Below, piece by piece: positions 46,188 through 54,852 of a DNA stretch of 64,000 nucleotides. The stretch covers positions 17,427 through 81,426 of the forward strand of contig JAFQDN010000004.1 in assembly GCA_017415995.1 (NCBI GenBank), in the 5' to 3' direction. Within the stretch, counting starts at the first letter, position 1. Each line of letters opens with the position of its first letter. Source of the DNA: Akkermansia sp. (GTDB taxonomy: Bacteria > Verrucomicrobiota > Verrucomicrobiia > Verrucomicrobiales > Akkermansiaceae). The notes under the pieces were generated by a model. It searched no databases and had not been told where the DNA came from. It worked only from the letters and a program-made list of their open reading frames with translations. The translations under genes were made by a program, and so were the position numbers.

Positions 46188-49100
46188 ATGTTACAAAAAC
46201 ATCAACACAACGTTTCAAATACCCTGCTCGGTATATGTGTAACAGCCCTCACGCTTATCGGCTGCGAACCACAAGAAAAACAAACAGCCTCTGCAACGCC
46301 CAAGCAAATTGCCGAACCGGCTCAAGATACAGTCTCTGAGCAACAAACAGCTTTCCAACCGCAAGCGGAAGTTAACACGATTGAGACTCCGAGTGAAGAC
46401 TCCCCGGAAAAACAGGACGTAACCGATGATTCTGCAGCTCCGGATGAGCCCTCTACACAAGATGAACAGAGTGAGCCTGAAGAAATCCCGCCCCCTGCCC
46501 CGGAACAACTCCCGGTATTAGTCAAAGCAGGTGGTGCAATAGAGCCCCCCTCTCAAGAAGAATTACTTGCAGCAGAAAAACAAAAATACGCAGTCCCGAG
46601 CAACGGGAAACATCCCCTGACCCGCAATTTGTACGGTGGCATCACCGTAGAACTGCCGGATAGATTATACAAGCAATTAGAAGACATAAACGCCAAATTG
46701 AGAGAAAAATTATCTCCGCTTGACTATGCTCAGATATTAATCGGCGAGCGTTGTTGGTGGGAAAGCAAACAAAAAAAGCCAACGGAAGAGTATTCCGGAG
46801 GAAAATATGGATACAAAATAGATGCCGGCGGCGGACTGGACACGGTGGAAAAGTTGATTACCCTGCTTCATAAAATACTTCAAACACCGGACGACAGAAA
46901 CCTCTTTCCCAGGGTACAGTTTATCGCACCCGATAAATCCGGAATTATTTTTCGGGAGTTGCCGAACAACACTACTATTCAATTCCACTACGGCGATGAA
47001 AAGGTTATTGCGGGTGTGTATACGGAAGGAGATGAAGAACTGAGTCCAAACATCAGACACCTGTTTTGGGATGCACGCACCGAAAAGCTTTTATGCAAAA
47101 CAGCACATTACGCATGCTACGTTGTCCCGCTTCGGCAGCGCGATGATGGATTTTACACCATGTGGCTCACAAACAGCGGCAGTGTAGAGGGGAATCTCAT
47201 CAGCGGCGGCACATATCTTGTTGATTCCTACCTGAATCCATTTACGAAAGAGTTTCTTCCGGGCACTTGGGATCTTCCTCCTGAAGAGCATGAAAAAGGA
47301 TATTTCGGAAATCAGGATAACTTTCCGCCCATGGTCAAAGCCAGCGCAGCGGATTTATTGGGAATCAAATTCGGACTTCCGAACGAAGGTGAAGGTTGCC
47401 TATTTCCGGCAGAAACGCCCCAAATTAATTATTTGGAGGGCAACGGGGCTACATTGGTATACAGAACAGCTCAACACGAGGAGTTCAGCCTGAACCTCCA
47501 AAACCTCACCATGCAGCGCAAAAAGCTTCCCACCACGGAAGAAATTGATACCACCCACTCTCAGTATACGTATCGCCCCGCTCCGGAAAGTTTAATCAGT
47601 GGACCTCAAGGCCACACTCTCCCGGAAGATCTGGAAATATTGAAGAACTATGAAAAACACGCCGGAAAAAATTATCACAAACTCAAGAAAGAGTTAAACT
47701 GGCCTCTCAAAATCAATGCTGTATCTGAAAACAGCCTGTCGGCAAAAGAAACGGTGCTTACAGCATGGTACGTCGGCAACGGCTCAGATGACACGATTGC
47801 CTTCACCGCATATGCACCGGGCTTGTTTGCTTTTGATTATGATGTATCTGTCTTACCGGATTCCGTATATACCGGCGTGTGGCATAAGGGTGAAACGTGG
47901 TTCTTTTCCGTACCGGATGGAACAAGCAGACATCATTACAACCAACTGCACGAAGAAGTAACGGGAGAAGGCGACTTGGTAGCTTTACAGGACGTCATTT
48001 CTGCCCCCAAACACGATAAGCACCTGCTGAGCTGGCACTGCCCGCACTTGCACGCAACTGAGCCGGGGCAAACGGAGAACAGCGCAACTCTGATTATAGG
48101 GAGCACCGCACGCGTCAACCGTGTTCGAGTCCACTTTGATCGCAAAAAGGTGGAATATTTGGAAAGCTGGAAGTGCGTAGAGGATGAATTATCCCCGCTT
48201 TGGCTGAGCGATATGCGGTTATTGATGATACCGGCATCACCACACCATTATAAGATAATACGTTTGCCGGAGAATGCGGAATCAGAAGAATTAGGAGAAC
48301 TCTACATTACCAAAGATGATGGTTTCGCCATTATCCTGAAGAACGGAATCTACACCGGCACACCCGGTTGCGAAGCGTTCTTGGATTTTGGGGACGGACG
48401 CAGAGTTATAAGCCTGCAAACCTTGGCCCCGTGGCGTAACAAACCGGCAGAAGTACTCCAAACACTGGGAGGACAGGAAGATGATATCATAGCCTTGCGA
48501 CAAACTACGGAAAGATGGCTGAGTAAACAGGGATTCGACCCCGCCAACATGCCGCCGGAACCCCGATTGAGCGAACTACCCGTTGCAGAGGTGGAAATAC
48601 CGGAACTCTTCACCAATAACTCGGAGTTACGAGTCAGAGTAACCCTCAAAGCAACGGCACACGACATTTCCCGCGTAGACGTACGCCGAGACGGGGTTCT
48701 CATACCCCAACCTCACATCTCAGCAAATCAGGCAAGTGAAGGCTGCGCAGAAGTCTCCGTGCACATTCCCTTAGCCAACGGCGAAAACCACATTGAAATA
48801 ACTCCGGTAGACGTCAATGGAATCAGTGGTGAATCCACCAAGTTCCGTACAATCTATAGAGGGATACATGAAGCCAATCTTTTTGTCGTAGCCTTAGGCG
48901 TATCAGACTATGATGATGATAGTTTGGACTTACAGTATGCCGCGAAAGATGCACTTGATGTAGCACACGCTTTTGAGCAATGCAGCGGAATGAAAACCCG
49001 CACCTTGGTTCTGACGGATAAGAATGTAAAGAAAAATGGTCTTGAAGATAAAATCAAAGCATTCCTATCAGCAACAACCGTGGATGATACCGTGGTATTT

Positions 49101-50903
49101 TATGTTGCCGGTCATGGTATGCTGAATGAACATTTGGAATACTACTACGCACCATCCGACTTTAACCCTAACAAGATAGCGGACACCGGTATATCGGCAG
49201 ATGCTATCATGACTTGTTTGCAATCCGCTACGGCTCATACCCGAGTGCTGATGCTGGACACATGCCACGCAGGTTTTCTGGGTGAAGAAGGTGAGGAAAA
49301 AATGGCATTGGCCATGGGAAATCTTCCCCCGGGAGTACGAGCCATTCAACGCCGGGGCATGAATATAAAGAAAGTAGCCCCACACCTAAACAGCATCCAG
49401 AGAAAACGGTATATCGAAGAAATATTTATCAATGGCAGCACCCAACGCGGCATCAGTGTGCTTGCTGGCTCTGCCGGGGCGGAATTTGCTCTGGAAAGCG
49501 GAGAATGGAAAAATGGCGTTTTTACCGCAGCAATCATTCAGGCTCTGCGATATGCCCCGGAGGCTGACAACAATGCCGATGGTAAATTAAGCATTGCTGA
49601 AATGTTCCATAAGGTGGAAGAAACCGTACGAAAACAAACAGCAGGAGCCCAATCGCCATCTGTTTCCCTCCCGGAAAAACGAGGGAAAGCGCCTTTGATT
49701 AACACCATAGAACATTTTTTTCAGCAAAAACAGTGGGATAGGGTTGAACGCATGCTGAAAAACGGCTGCCGCTATACAAACTTTGCTTTCAAAGATGACG
49801 GCAGCGGATTCTTAGCACTTGAAGCAGCCGGCCCTCCGGCTTCCGTTTGGCAAGCTCTGGCTGAAAATGTCCGAGAAACAGCTCTGACAACCAAGCACAA
49901 CTTTGACATCGCCCAAGCCATCCGCGCAATTAGCAGTACGGCATCAAGAGAGATAATTCTGGAACTTATCCGCATATTACCCCCAAAACAAACGGATGAC
50001 TTACTTCTGCATCCGGCTCAATTAGAGGCCTATGCCATTGAGGAATTGCTGAAAAAAGGTGCCGACATCAACAATGTAGACGAGTATGGTAACACTGTTT
50101 TAATGAACAGCAGAACGGAGAACATTCCGGTTTTGCTTCGCTACGGTGCGGATATCAATGCTAGGAACAGGCACAGATGCACAGCACTTTCAACTGCTGT
50201 TTCTGCAGGAAATTACGAGCGCATACGTTTGCTATTGGAAAACGGAGCGGATCCGAGCATCCCTGACAATAACGGACAAACCGGATTTGACCATCATGAT
50301 CCCAAAGTTCGTACAATACTGGTTGAATACACGGAAGGTACCAGCAATATGACTGCCGAACAAATTCGAGAGCTGGGGGCAGACTATGCCGAAGCACGAA
50401 AAGGCAAAAAGAAAGACGAGAAAAAAGCCATCCAACTCTACATTCTCGCAGCAGATAAAGGCGACATGAAGGCTCAGCGATGGATGGGGTGGCGCTACCG
50501 CCAAGGCCGAGGTGTACCCAAGGATGAAAGCAAGGCATACTCCTATTTCCTAAAAGCCTACCGACAGGGAGATAATGCTGCCGGTGAAGCTATCGGTATG
50601 ACTGCCCACCAAACATCAAACTCCGGCAACGGCATTGATATTTCAGGGTGGAGCGCCTCTCGCGTGCGTGAGCTGGGGGTGGACTTTGCGGAGGGACGTA
50701 ATGGACGTCCTATCAATGAGCAAACTGCCATTCAACTTTATATTGAGGCTGCGAACCGTGGAGACATGAAAGCCCAGCGATGGATGGGGTGGCGCTACCG
50801 CCAAGGCCGAGGCGTACCCAAGGATGAAAATCGGGCTCGCATGTACTTCCAAAAAGCAGCTCAGCAAGGCGATGAAGCCGCCGCTAAAGCACTTAAAATG
50901 TGA
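46188..50903 (+). CDS. Giant lipoprotein with caspase-like (C14), ankyrin and Sel1 domains
   Basis: 1571 residues. The start at 46188 gives a compact lipoprotein signal, MLQKHQHNVSN then a hydrophobic core ending LTLIGC; the ATG at 46101 overlaps the hydrolase gene. An acidic/Pro-rich linker (~35-120) leads to ~750 residues of unknown, probably beta-rich sequence. A caspase-like domain spans ~895-1165: NLFVVALGVSDYDD, His976 in VVFYVAGHGM and Cys1026 in LMLDTCHAG form the expected dyad. Ankyrin repeats follow (~1280-1380), then two Sel1-repeat blocks (~1397-1465 and ~1497-1571). This predicts a membrane-tethered, exported cysteine peptidase with protein-binding repeats. Composition is A+T-richer than its neighbours. 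Confidence 0.9.
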   Translation: MLQKHQHNVSNTLLGICVTALTLIGCEPQEKQTASATPKQIAEPAQDTVSEQQTAFQPQAEVNTIETPSEDSPEKQDVTDDSAAPDEPSTQDEQSEPEEIPPPAPEQLPVLVKAGGAIEPPSQEELLAAEKQKYAVPSNGKHPLTRNLYGGITVELPDRLYKQLEDINAKLREKLSPLDYAQILIGERCWWESKQKKPTEEYSGGKYGYKIDAGGGLDTVEKLITLLHKILQTPDDRNLFPRVQFIAPDKSGIIFRELPNNTTIQFHYGDEKVIAGVYTEGDEELSPNIRHLFWDARTEKLLCKTAHYACYVVPLRQRDDGFYTMWLTNSGSVEGNLISGGTYLVDSYLNPFTKEFLPGTWDLPPEEHEKGYFGNQDNFPPMVKASAADLLGIKFGLPNEGEGCLFPAETPQINYLEGNGATLVYRTAQHEEFSLNLQNLTMQRKKLPTTEEIDTTHSQYTYRPAPESLISGPQGHTLPEDLEILKNYEKHAGKNYHKLKKELNWPLKINAVSENSLSAKETVLTAWYVGNGSDDTIAFTAYAPGLFAFDYDVSVLPDSVYTGVWHKGETWFFSVPDGTSRHHYNQLHEEVTGEGDLVALQDVISAPKHDKHLLSWHCPHLHATEPGQTENSATLIIGSTARVNRVRVHFDRKKVEYLESWKCVEDELSPLWLSDMRLLMIPASPHHYKIIRLPENAESEELGELYITKDDGFAIILKNGIYTGTPGCEAFLDFGDGRRVISLQTLAPWRNKPAEVLQTLGGQEDDIIALRQTTERWLSKQGFDPANMPPEPRLSELPVAEVEIPELFTNNSELRVRVTLKATAHDISRVDVRRDGVLIPQPHISANQASEGCAEVSVHIPLANGENHIEITPVDVNGISGESTKFRTIYRGIHEANLFVVALGVSDYDDDSLDLQYAAKDALDVAHAFEQCSGMKTRTLVLTDKNVKKNGLEDKIKAFLSATTVDDTVVFYVAGHGMLNEHLEYYYAPSDFNPNKIADTGISADAIMTCLQSATAHTRVLMLDTCHAGFLGEEGEEKMALAMGNLPPGVRAIQRRGMNIKKVAPHLNSIQRKRYIEEIFINGSTQRGISVLAGSAGAEFALESGEWKNGVFTAAIIQALRYAPEADNNADGKLSIAEMFHKVEETVRKQTAGAQSPSVSLPEKRGKAPLINTIEHFFQQKQWDRVERMLKNGCRYTNFAFKDDGSGFLALEAAGPPASVWQALAENVRETALTTKHNFDIAQAIRAISSTASREIILELIRILPPKQTDDLLLHPAQLEAYAIEELLKKGADINNVDEYGNTVLMNSRTENIPVLLRYGADINARNRHRCTALSTAVSAGNYERIRLLLENGADPSIPDNNGQTGFDHHDPKVRTILVEYTEGTSNMTAEQIRELGADYAEARKGKKKDEKKAIQLYILAADKGDMKAQRWMGWRYRQGRGVPKDESKAYSYFLKAYRQGDNAAGEAIGMTAHQTSNSGNGIDISGWSASRVRELGVDFAEGRNGRPINEQTAIQLYIEAANRGDMKAQRWMGWRYRQGRGVPKDENRARMYFQKAAQQGDEAAAKALKM
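50462..50828 (+). repeat. Pair of near-identical ~67-bp segments exactly 300 bp apart
   Basis: Segments 50462-50528 and 50762-50828 differ at about four positions, with a 38-bp identical core (50475-50512). Both encode the Sel1 stretch KAQRWMGWRYRQGRGVPKDE. The 100-codon spacing shows duplication of a whole Sel1 block. Confidence 0.9.
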
Positions 50904-51240
50904 GTTTATCAGCAGTATTGCAGCCTGCCACCCCACAAACTCGGCGGACGAGCCCTATTGCAAACGCTTACCGGCTCTGCTTCCACGTAAAACAAAGGAG
51001 CACATGTTAACCGTCACTTCCGGCTCTCTCACGGATCCCCGTTCTCATTAGCTTGTAAAAAAATCTGCGTTTTCCCCTCCTCCGGCCGGACAAATGGGAT
51101 TCCGACGAATTCTATACTTTTCAACAGCTCGGAAATAGTGTAGAATAAGCGTAGGAAAACTGTAACAGCCGCCCAACGTACGGCGGCCGACAGTGAGCAC
51201 AATAACCTAATGGACTCATTTTAACAATTCCATAAAGTTT
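50904..51240 (+). other. 337-bp intergenic region before the GH20 gene
   Basis: No convincing gene. It holds a 10-bp palindrome TCCGGCCGGA (51081-51090), a promoter near 51118-51146 and a hairpin at 51168-51187 in the predicted 5' leader. No clear terminator for the upstream giant gene is seen. Confidence 0.5.
51118..51146 (+). promoter_or_regulatory. GH20 gene promoter with ~88-nt leader
   Basis: TTTTCA (51118-51123), 17 bp, TAGAAT (51141-51146). The leader contains a 6-bp GC-only hairpin (GCCGCC, 51168-51173, with GGCGGC, 51182-51187) and is among the longest predicted in the window, so post-transcriptional control is possible. Confidence 0.5.
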
Positions 51241-53532
51241 ATGTCAAAAACAACACTACTGATGCTGGCAGCCATGTCAGCAACGACACTGATGGGGCAA
51301 GATGCCAAGCAGATTGCCGATAGTCTTCAAGTGCCGACCGAACTGGTAGGAGGAGACAAACTGACAGTACCGACCGTACAGGGGGCTACCGTAGAACTGC
51401 TTGGTGCAGACTACGAGCAGATTATCCATGCGGACGGGACTGTTCGCCCCGTTATCAGCGACACACCTGTTAACGTCAACTTCAAGGTTACGAAAGATGG
51501 CAAAGAAGCCTTCAGTAAGGATTACGAGATTTTGGTAAAGGTAGCTAATAGCACCGCAACGGGCAACCCTAAACCGCAAGTTATCCCCTCCCTGCTGCAA
51601 TGGCAAGGCGGCAAGGGTGAATACAAACTGGGGGATGAGGTAACAGTTGCCTTTGCAGATGAAATGCCTACAAAGCAGGCGCTCATCATCGCGAAAGACA
51701 TTTACCAAGTGCTTGGTGGACGCAAGGTGATGCTTAAGAAAGGAGAGCAGGCCGATATCCGATTCACGCTCAGTAAGGAGAATTCCGGTGCAGCAGCCGA
51801 AAAGGAAGCCTACACGCTGGAGACGACAGATAAGGGCATCACCATCAGTGCCACCACGTCGGGAGGTCTGTTTTGGGGGTCTCGCACGCTGTTGCAGATT
51901 CTCAAACAAACAGGTGGCAGCGTACCCTGCGGTGCAGCCTACGATGTTCCCCGCTATGAGGTACGTGGTGTGTTGTTCGACATTGCCCGCACTCCGTATA
52001 CACTCAAGGACATGCGAGATGTCATCAATGCCATGGCTTGGTACAAGATGAACGATTTGCACCTCGTCATCAATAACAACTACATCTTCTTGGAAGAGTA
52101 CGTGAAGGACGGTCACGATCCGCTCAAGGAAGCCTATACCGCCTTCCGTTTGGAGAGTAAGATGGTGGGAGCTAACGGACAGAAACTGACGGCGGAAGAC
52201 GTATGGTTCTCCAAAAAAGAGTTCCGTGATCTCATTGACTACGCAAAGTTGCGCGGAGTGAACATTGTACCGGAGTTTGATACCCCCGGGCACGCACTCT
52301 CCTTCACCAAGGTACGCCCCGACCTGATTTATCAGGGGCCGATGGGCAACCCCGGACGCCGCTCTGACCACATTGATGCGGGCAATCCCGAGACACTCAA
52401 GTTTGTGGGTGAAGTGCTGGATGAATACCTGCAACCCGACACCGAACTCGGACGCCCCGTACTGGAAGGCTGCGTGGTACACGTAGGCGCAGATGAGTTC
52501 TACGGTGATGCTGAGGCCTACCGCAAATACTCCGACGGATTGCTCAAGTTTGTGAAAAGCCGAGGATATACCCCGCGTATTTGGGGTAGTCTTACCCACA
52601 AGCCCGGCAAGACACCGGTGGAATCAGAAGGCGTGCAGATGAACCTGTGGAGCACGCACTGGCAGGATCCCATCGAGGCCATGGATGCCGGATTCAAGCT
52701 CATCAACACCAATGACGGACACCTTTACATTGTGCCGTTTGCCAATTACTACCGCATGGACAAGAACCACAAGTGGGTGTACAACAACTGGCGCCCAAAC
52801 TATGTGGGCAACTCCCACATTCCCGCAGGGCACCCCAACCTCATCGGTGCAACCTTTGCCATTTGGAATGACATGACGGACCTCAAGCATTCCGGCTACG
52901 GCATGTATGACATCTGGGACGTATTCCGCGGCTCAGCAGATGTACTCAGCCAGCGCATGTGGGGTACCGAGCACAACCCGGATAGCTTTGAAGAGCACCG
53001 TGCACTGGTCAGCAAAATCGGTGAGGCTCCGAACATCAATCCGCTTTACCTGCGTAACGGCGATGCCCCCGTCAGCGTAACGCCTGCCACGCTGCCCATG
53101 CAACTGAATGAGGAGGCAGCAGGCCCGAACTACCACCTTACGGCCGAAGTAGAGCTGAGCGCAGCCCCGGAAGGAGAGGAACAGGTGTTGCTCAGTGGTC
53201 CGGAAGGTAAGCTTATTGCTGTGATGAAGGATGGTACGGTCGGCTTCCGCCGCAACGATGCCATGGAATTCTCATTCGGAGGCAAGCTGCCGGTCGGCAA
53301 GAAGGTAAAGCTGGAACTCATCGGCAAACCGCAAAGCACACAACTGCTTGTGGACGGCAAGGAGGTAGGCACACTCACTCTCATGAACTACAAGGACCGC
53401 GATAACGGCTGGAAAAACCGAACCAAGGACTTACGTTCCACCTTCATCTTGCCGCTGCAAACCATCGGCGAGAGCTTTAAGGGTAAGGTACACAGCCTCC
53501 GTGTTGAATTCTCCGCTCCTGAAGCCAAATGA
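51241..53532 (+). CDS. Secreted family 20 glycoside hydrolase (beta-N-acetylhexosaminidase)
   Basis: 763 residues with a signal peptide (about 1-20, ending near LMGQDAK). A GH20b-type domain (~115-230, ending TSGGLFWGSRTLLQILK) precedes the TIM-barrel catalytic domain (~238-560): VRGVLFDIARTPYTLKDM, VPEFDTPGHALSF, and HVGADEFYG with the catalytic pair Asp418-Glu419. LWSTHWQDPIEAMDAGF and ATFAIWNDM supply further active-site aromatics. A C-terminal ~140-residue LamG-like beta domain may bind sugar. The enzyme releases terminal GlcNAc or GalNAc from mucin glycans, chitin fragments or milk oligosaccharides by substrate-assisted catalysis. The next gene starts inside its stop codon (ATGA). Confidence 0.95.
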   Translation: MSKTTLLMLAAMSATTLMGQDAKQIADSLQVPTELVGGDKLTVPTVQGATVELLGADYEQIIHADGTVRPVISDTPVNVNFKVTKDGKEAFSKDYEILVKVANSTATGNPKPQVIPSLLQWQGGKGEYKLGDEVTVAFADEMPTKQALIIAKDIYQVLGGRKVMLKKGEQADIRFTLSKENSGAAAEKEAYTLETTDKGITISATTSGGLFWGSRTLLQILKQTGGSVPCGAAYDVPRYEVRGVLFDIARTPYTLKDMRDVINAMAWYKMNDLHLVINNNYIFLEEYVKDGHDPLKEAYTAFRLESKMVGANGQKLTAEDVWFSKKEFRDLIDYAKLRGVNIVPEFDTPGHALSFTKVRPDLIYQGPMGNPGRRSDHIDAGNPETLKFVGEVLDEYLQPDTELGRPVLEGCVVHVGADEFYGDAEAYRKYSDGLLKFVKSRGYTPRIWGSLTHKPGKTPVESEGVQMNLWSTHWQDPIEAMDAGFKLINTNDGHLYIVPFANYYRMDKNHKWVYNNWRPNYVGNSHIPAGHPNLIGATFAIWNDMTDLKHSGYGMYDIWDVFRGSADVLSQRMWGTEHNPDSFEEHRALVSKIGEAPNINPLYLRNGDAPVSVTPATLPMQLNEEAAGPNYHLTAEVELSAAPEGEEQVLLSGPEGKLIAVMKDGTVGFRRNDAMEFSFGGKLPVGKKVKLELIGKPQSTQLLVDGKEVGTLTLMNYKDRDNGWKNRTKDLRSTFILPLQTIGESFKGKVHSLRVEFSAPEAK

Positions 53533-53876
53533 CCCCTCAACAGGAATACGAACTGGGAGCAGCCGCTTTCAAAGCGGGCAATGCCGCAAAAGGCGCAGAG
53601 CACCTGCGCCGTGCGGCCTTTGCCGGCCATGCTGAGGCACAAAACCAACTGGCACGTATCTACTTTGCTCAAGTAAAAACCCGTGAGGATATCGGCAATT
53701 TGGAATCAGCTGCTCAATCCGGTGACCACGTAGCTCTTTTTGTACTGGCTATGTGCCTGATAGAAGGGCGACTGATAACAAAAGACACAGATAAGGCCAT
53801 CTCCGCCCTCAAACATGCGGCAGCAATGGGTAACACCATGGCAGAGGCTATGCTACACGGTGGAGTGCAGGAATAA
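53529..53876 (+). CDS. Sel1/TPR-like small protein coupled to GH20
   Basis: 115 residues made of about three Sel1-like helical repeats: EYELGAAAFKAGNAAKGAEH, HAEAQNQLARIYFAQ and DKAISALKHAAAMGNTMAEA. No signal peptide, so it is presumably cytoplasmic. The start overlaps the GH20 stop by four bases (ATGA), implying translational coupling. Function unknown. Confidence 0.8.
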   Translation: MTPQQEYELGAAAFKAGNAAKGAEHLRRAAFAGHAEAQNQLARIYFAQVKTREDIGNLESAAQSGDHVALFVLAMCLIEGRLITKDTDKAISALKHAAAMGNTMAEAMLHGGVQE

Positions 53877-53904
53877 ATTCCTCGCTGTTTTACTGACTAT
53901 TCGC

Positions 53905-53935
53905 AGCCCCGCCTCACAAAGCCGGGGCTTTTTTT
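53905..53935 (+). terminator. Terminator after the GH20 operon
   Basis: 7-bp stem AGCCCCG / CGGGGCT (53905-53911, 53923-53929) followed by seven T residues. Confidence 0.8.
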
Positions 53936-53937
53936 CG

Positions 53938-54840
53938 TCAGCCATTGTTTTTTTGCTCGCGTTTAGCCAACGCCAGCTGAATGGCATTGGCAACATTGTG
54001 GAAAAACACATAAAACACCGGGCCGATGTAGGCTAAGGGTGTGGCATAACTCTGGTTGGCAATATAGAGGGTCAAAATCGTATTTTTTTGGCCGAGACAC
54101 TGCGAGCATTCGCGTTTGAGGTGCGGATATCCCAAACGGTAGCCCAGCGTAAAGCCTAGTACACACACCAACATAGCCCCAAGAGCAATCGGCCATATGT
54201 CATGCCAAGAGTAATTCATTTGCAAGAGGCGGTGAGTTCCGGCTGCGGACACAATGGTGAGGTTGATAATCCAGATGGCAAGGGAATAATCCCGCAGTTT
54301 CGGAGCCCAAGCCTTGCAAGGCGGATAACTCAACCGTAATATAAAGGAAATAAGTGCGGGGGCACCCAATACGGCCATAATTTGCCATAACACCAGCAAC
54401 AAAAAGTCCACATAGGCCATGCCTTGCGCATGCACAACACAGGGCAGCACAATTGGTGTAACGATGGCAAAAACAGCTTGACTCAGCACCATGGCAGTTG
54501 TGACAAAAGCTGTATTTCCGCGCAATAAATTGATGATAACAGGGGCAGCAGACGCCACCGGCGCCGCAGCGCAATAGTAAAGAGACTCCGCCAACACCGG
54601 AGCCCCGGCCAACACTGCTATATACCAAAAGCCAAGCCCCATCAGCTGCAACGCCAGCAACAGCACCAAGTGCATCCACGTAGGGCGCAGCTGCGCGGTA
54701 TCCAGCCCGATAAAGGTGATGCACAACATCAGCGTAATTCCCACCGGCAGGTACACGGCAAGAGGACTCAGCTGCGCATGCAAGAGCCCTCCGACCAAGA
54801 ACGCCAGCACCATACAAATGCTGCGTAAATGCTGAATCAT
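53938..54840 (-). CDS. Bile acid:sodium symporter (BASS)-family transporter
   Basis: 300 residues with nine to ten hydrophobic segments. The two inverted halves carry the family's crossing-helix residues: AAAPVASAAPVIINLLRGN with VTTAMVLSQAVFAIVTPIVLP in the first, and LGQKNTILTLYIANQSYATP in the second. BASS proteins import bile acids, pantoate, pyruvate or other organic anions with sodium; the substrate is not predictable. It lies 12 bp after the PgpH-like gene and probably shares its transcript. Confidence 0.75.
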   Translation of the reverse strand: MIQHLRSICMVLAFLVGGLLHAQLSPLAVYLPVGITLMLCITFIGLDTAQLRPTWMHLVLLLALQLMGLGFWYIAVLAGAPVLAESLYYCAAAPVASAAPVIINLLRGNTAFVTTAMVLSQAVFAIVTPIVLPCVVHAQGMAYVDFLLLVLWQIMAVLGAPALISFILRLSYPPCKAWAPKLRDYSLAIWIINLTIVSAAGTHRLLQMNYSWHDIWPIALGAMLVCVLGFTLGYRLGYPHLKRECSQCLGQKNTILTLYIANQSYATPLAYIGPVFYVFFHNVANAIQLALAKREQKNNG

Positions 54841-54852
54841 GGCATTACCGGG

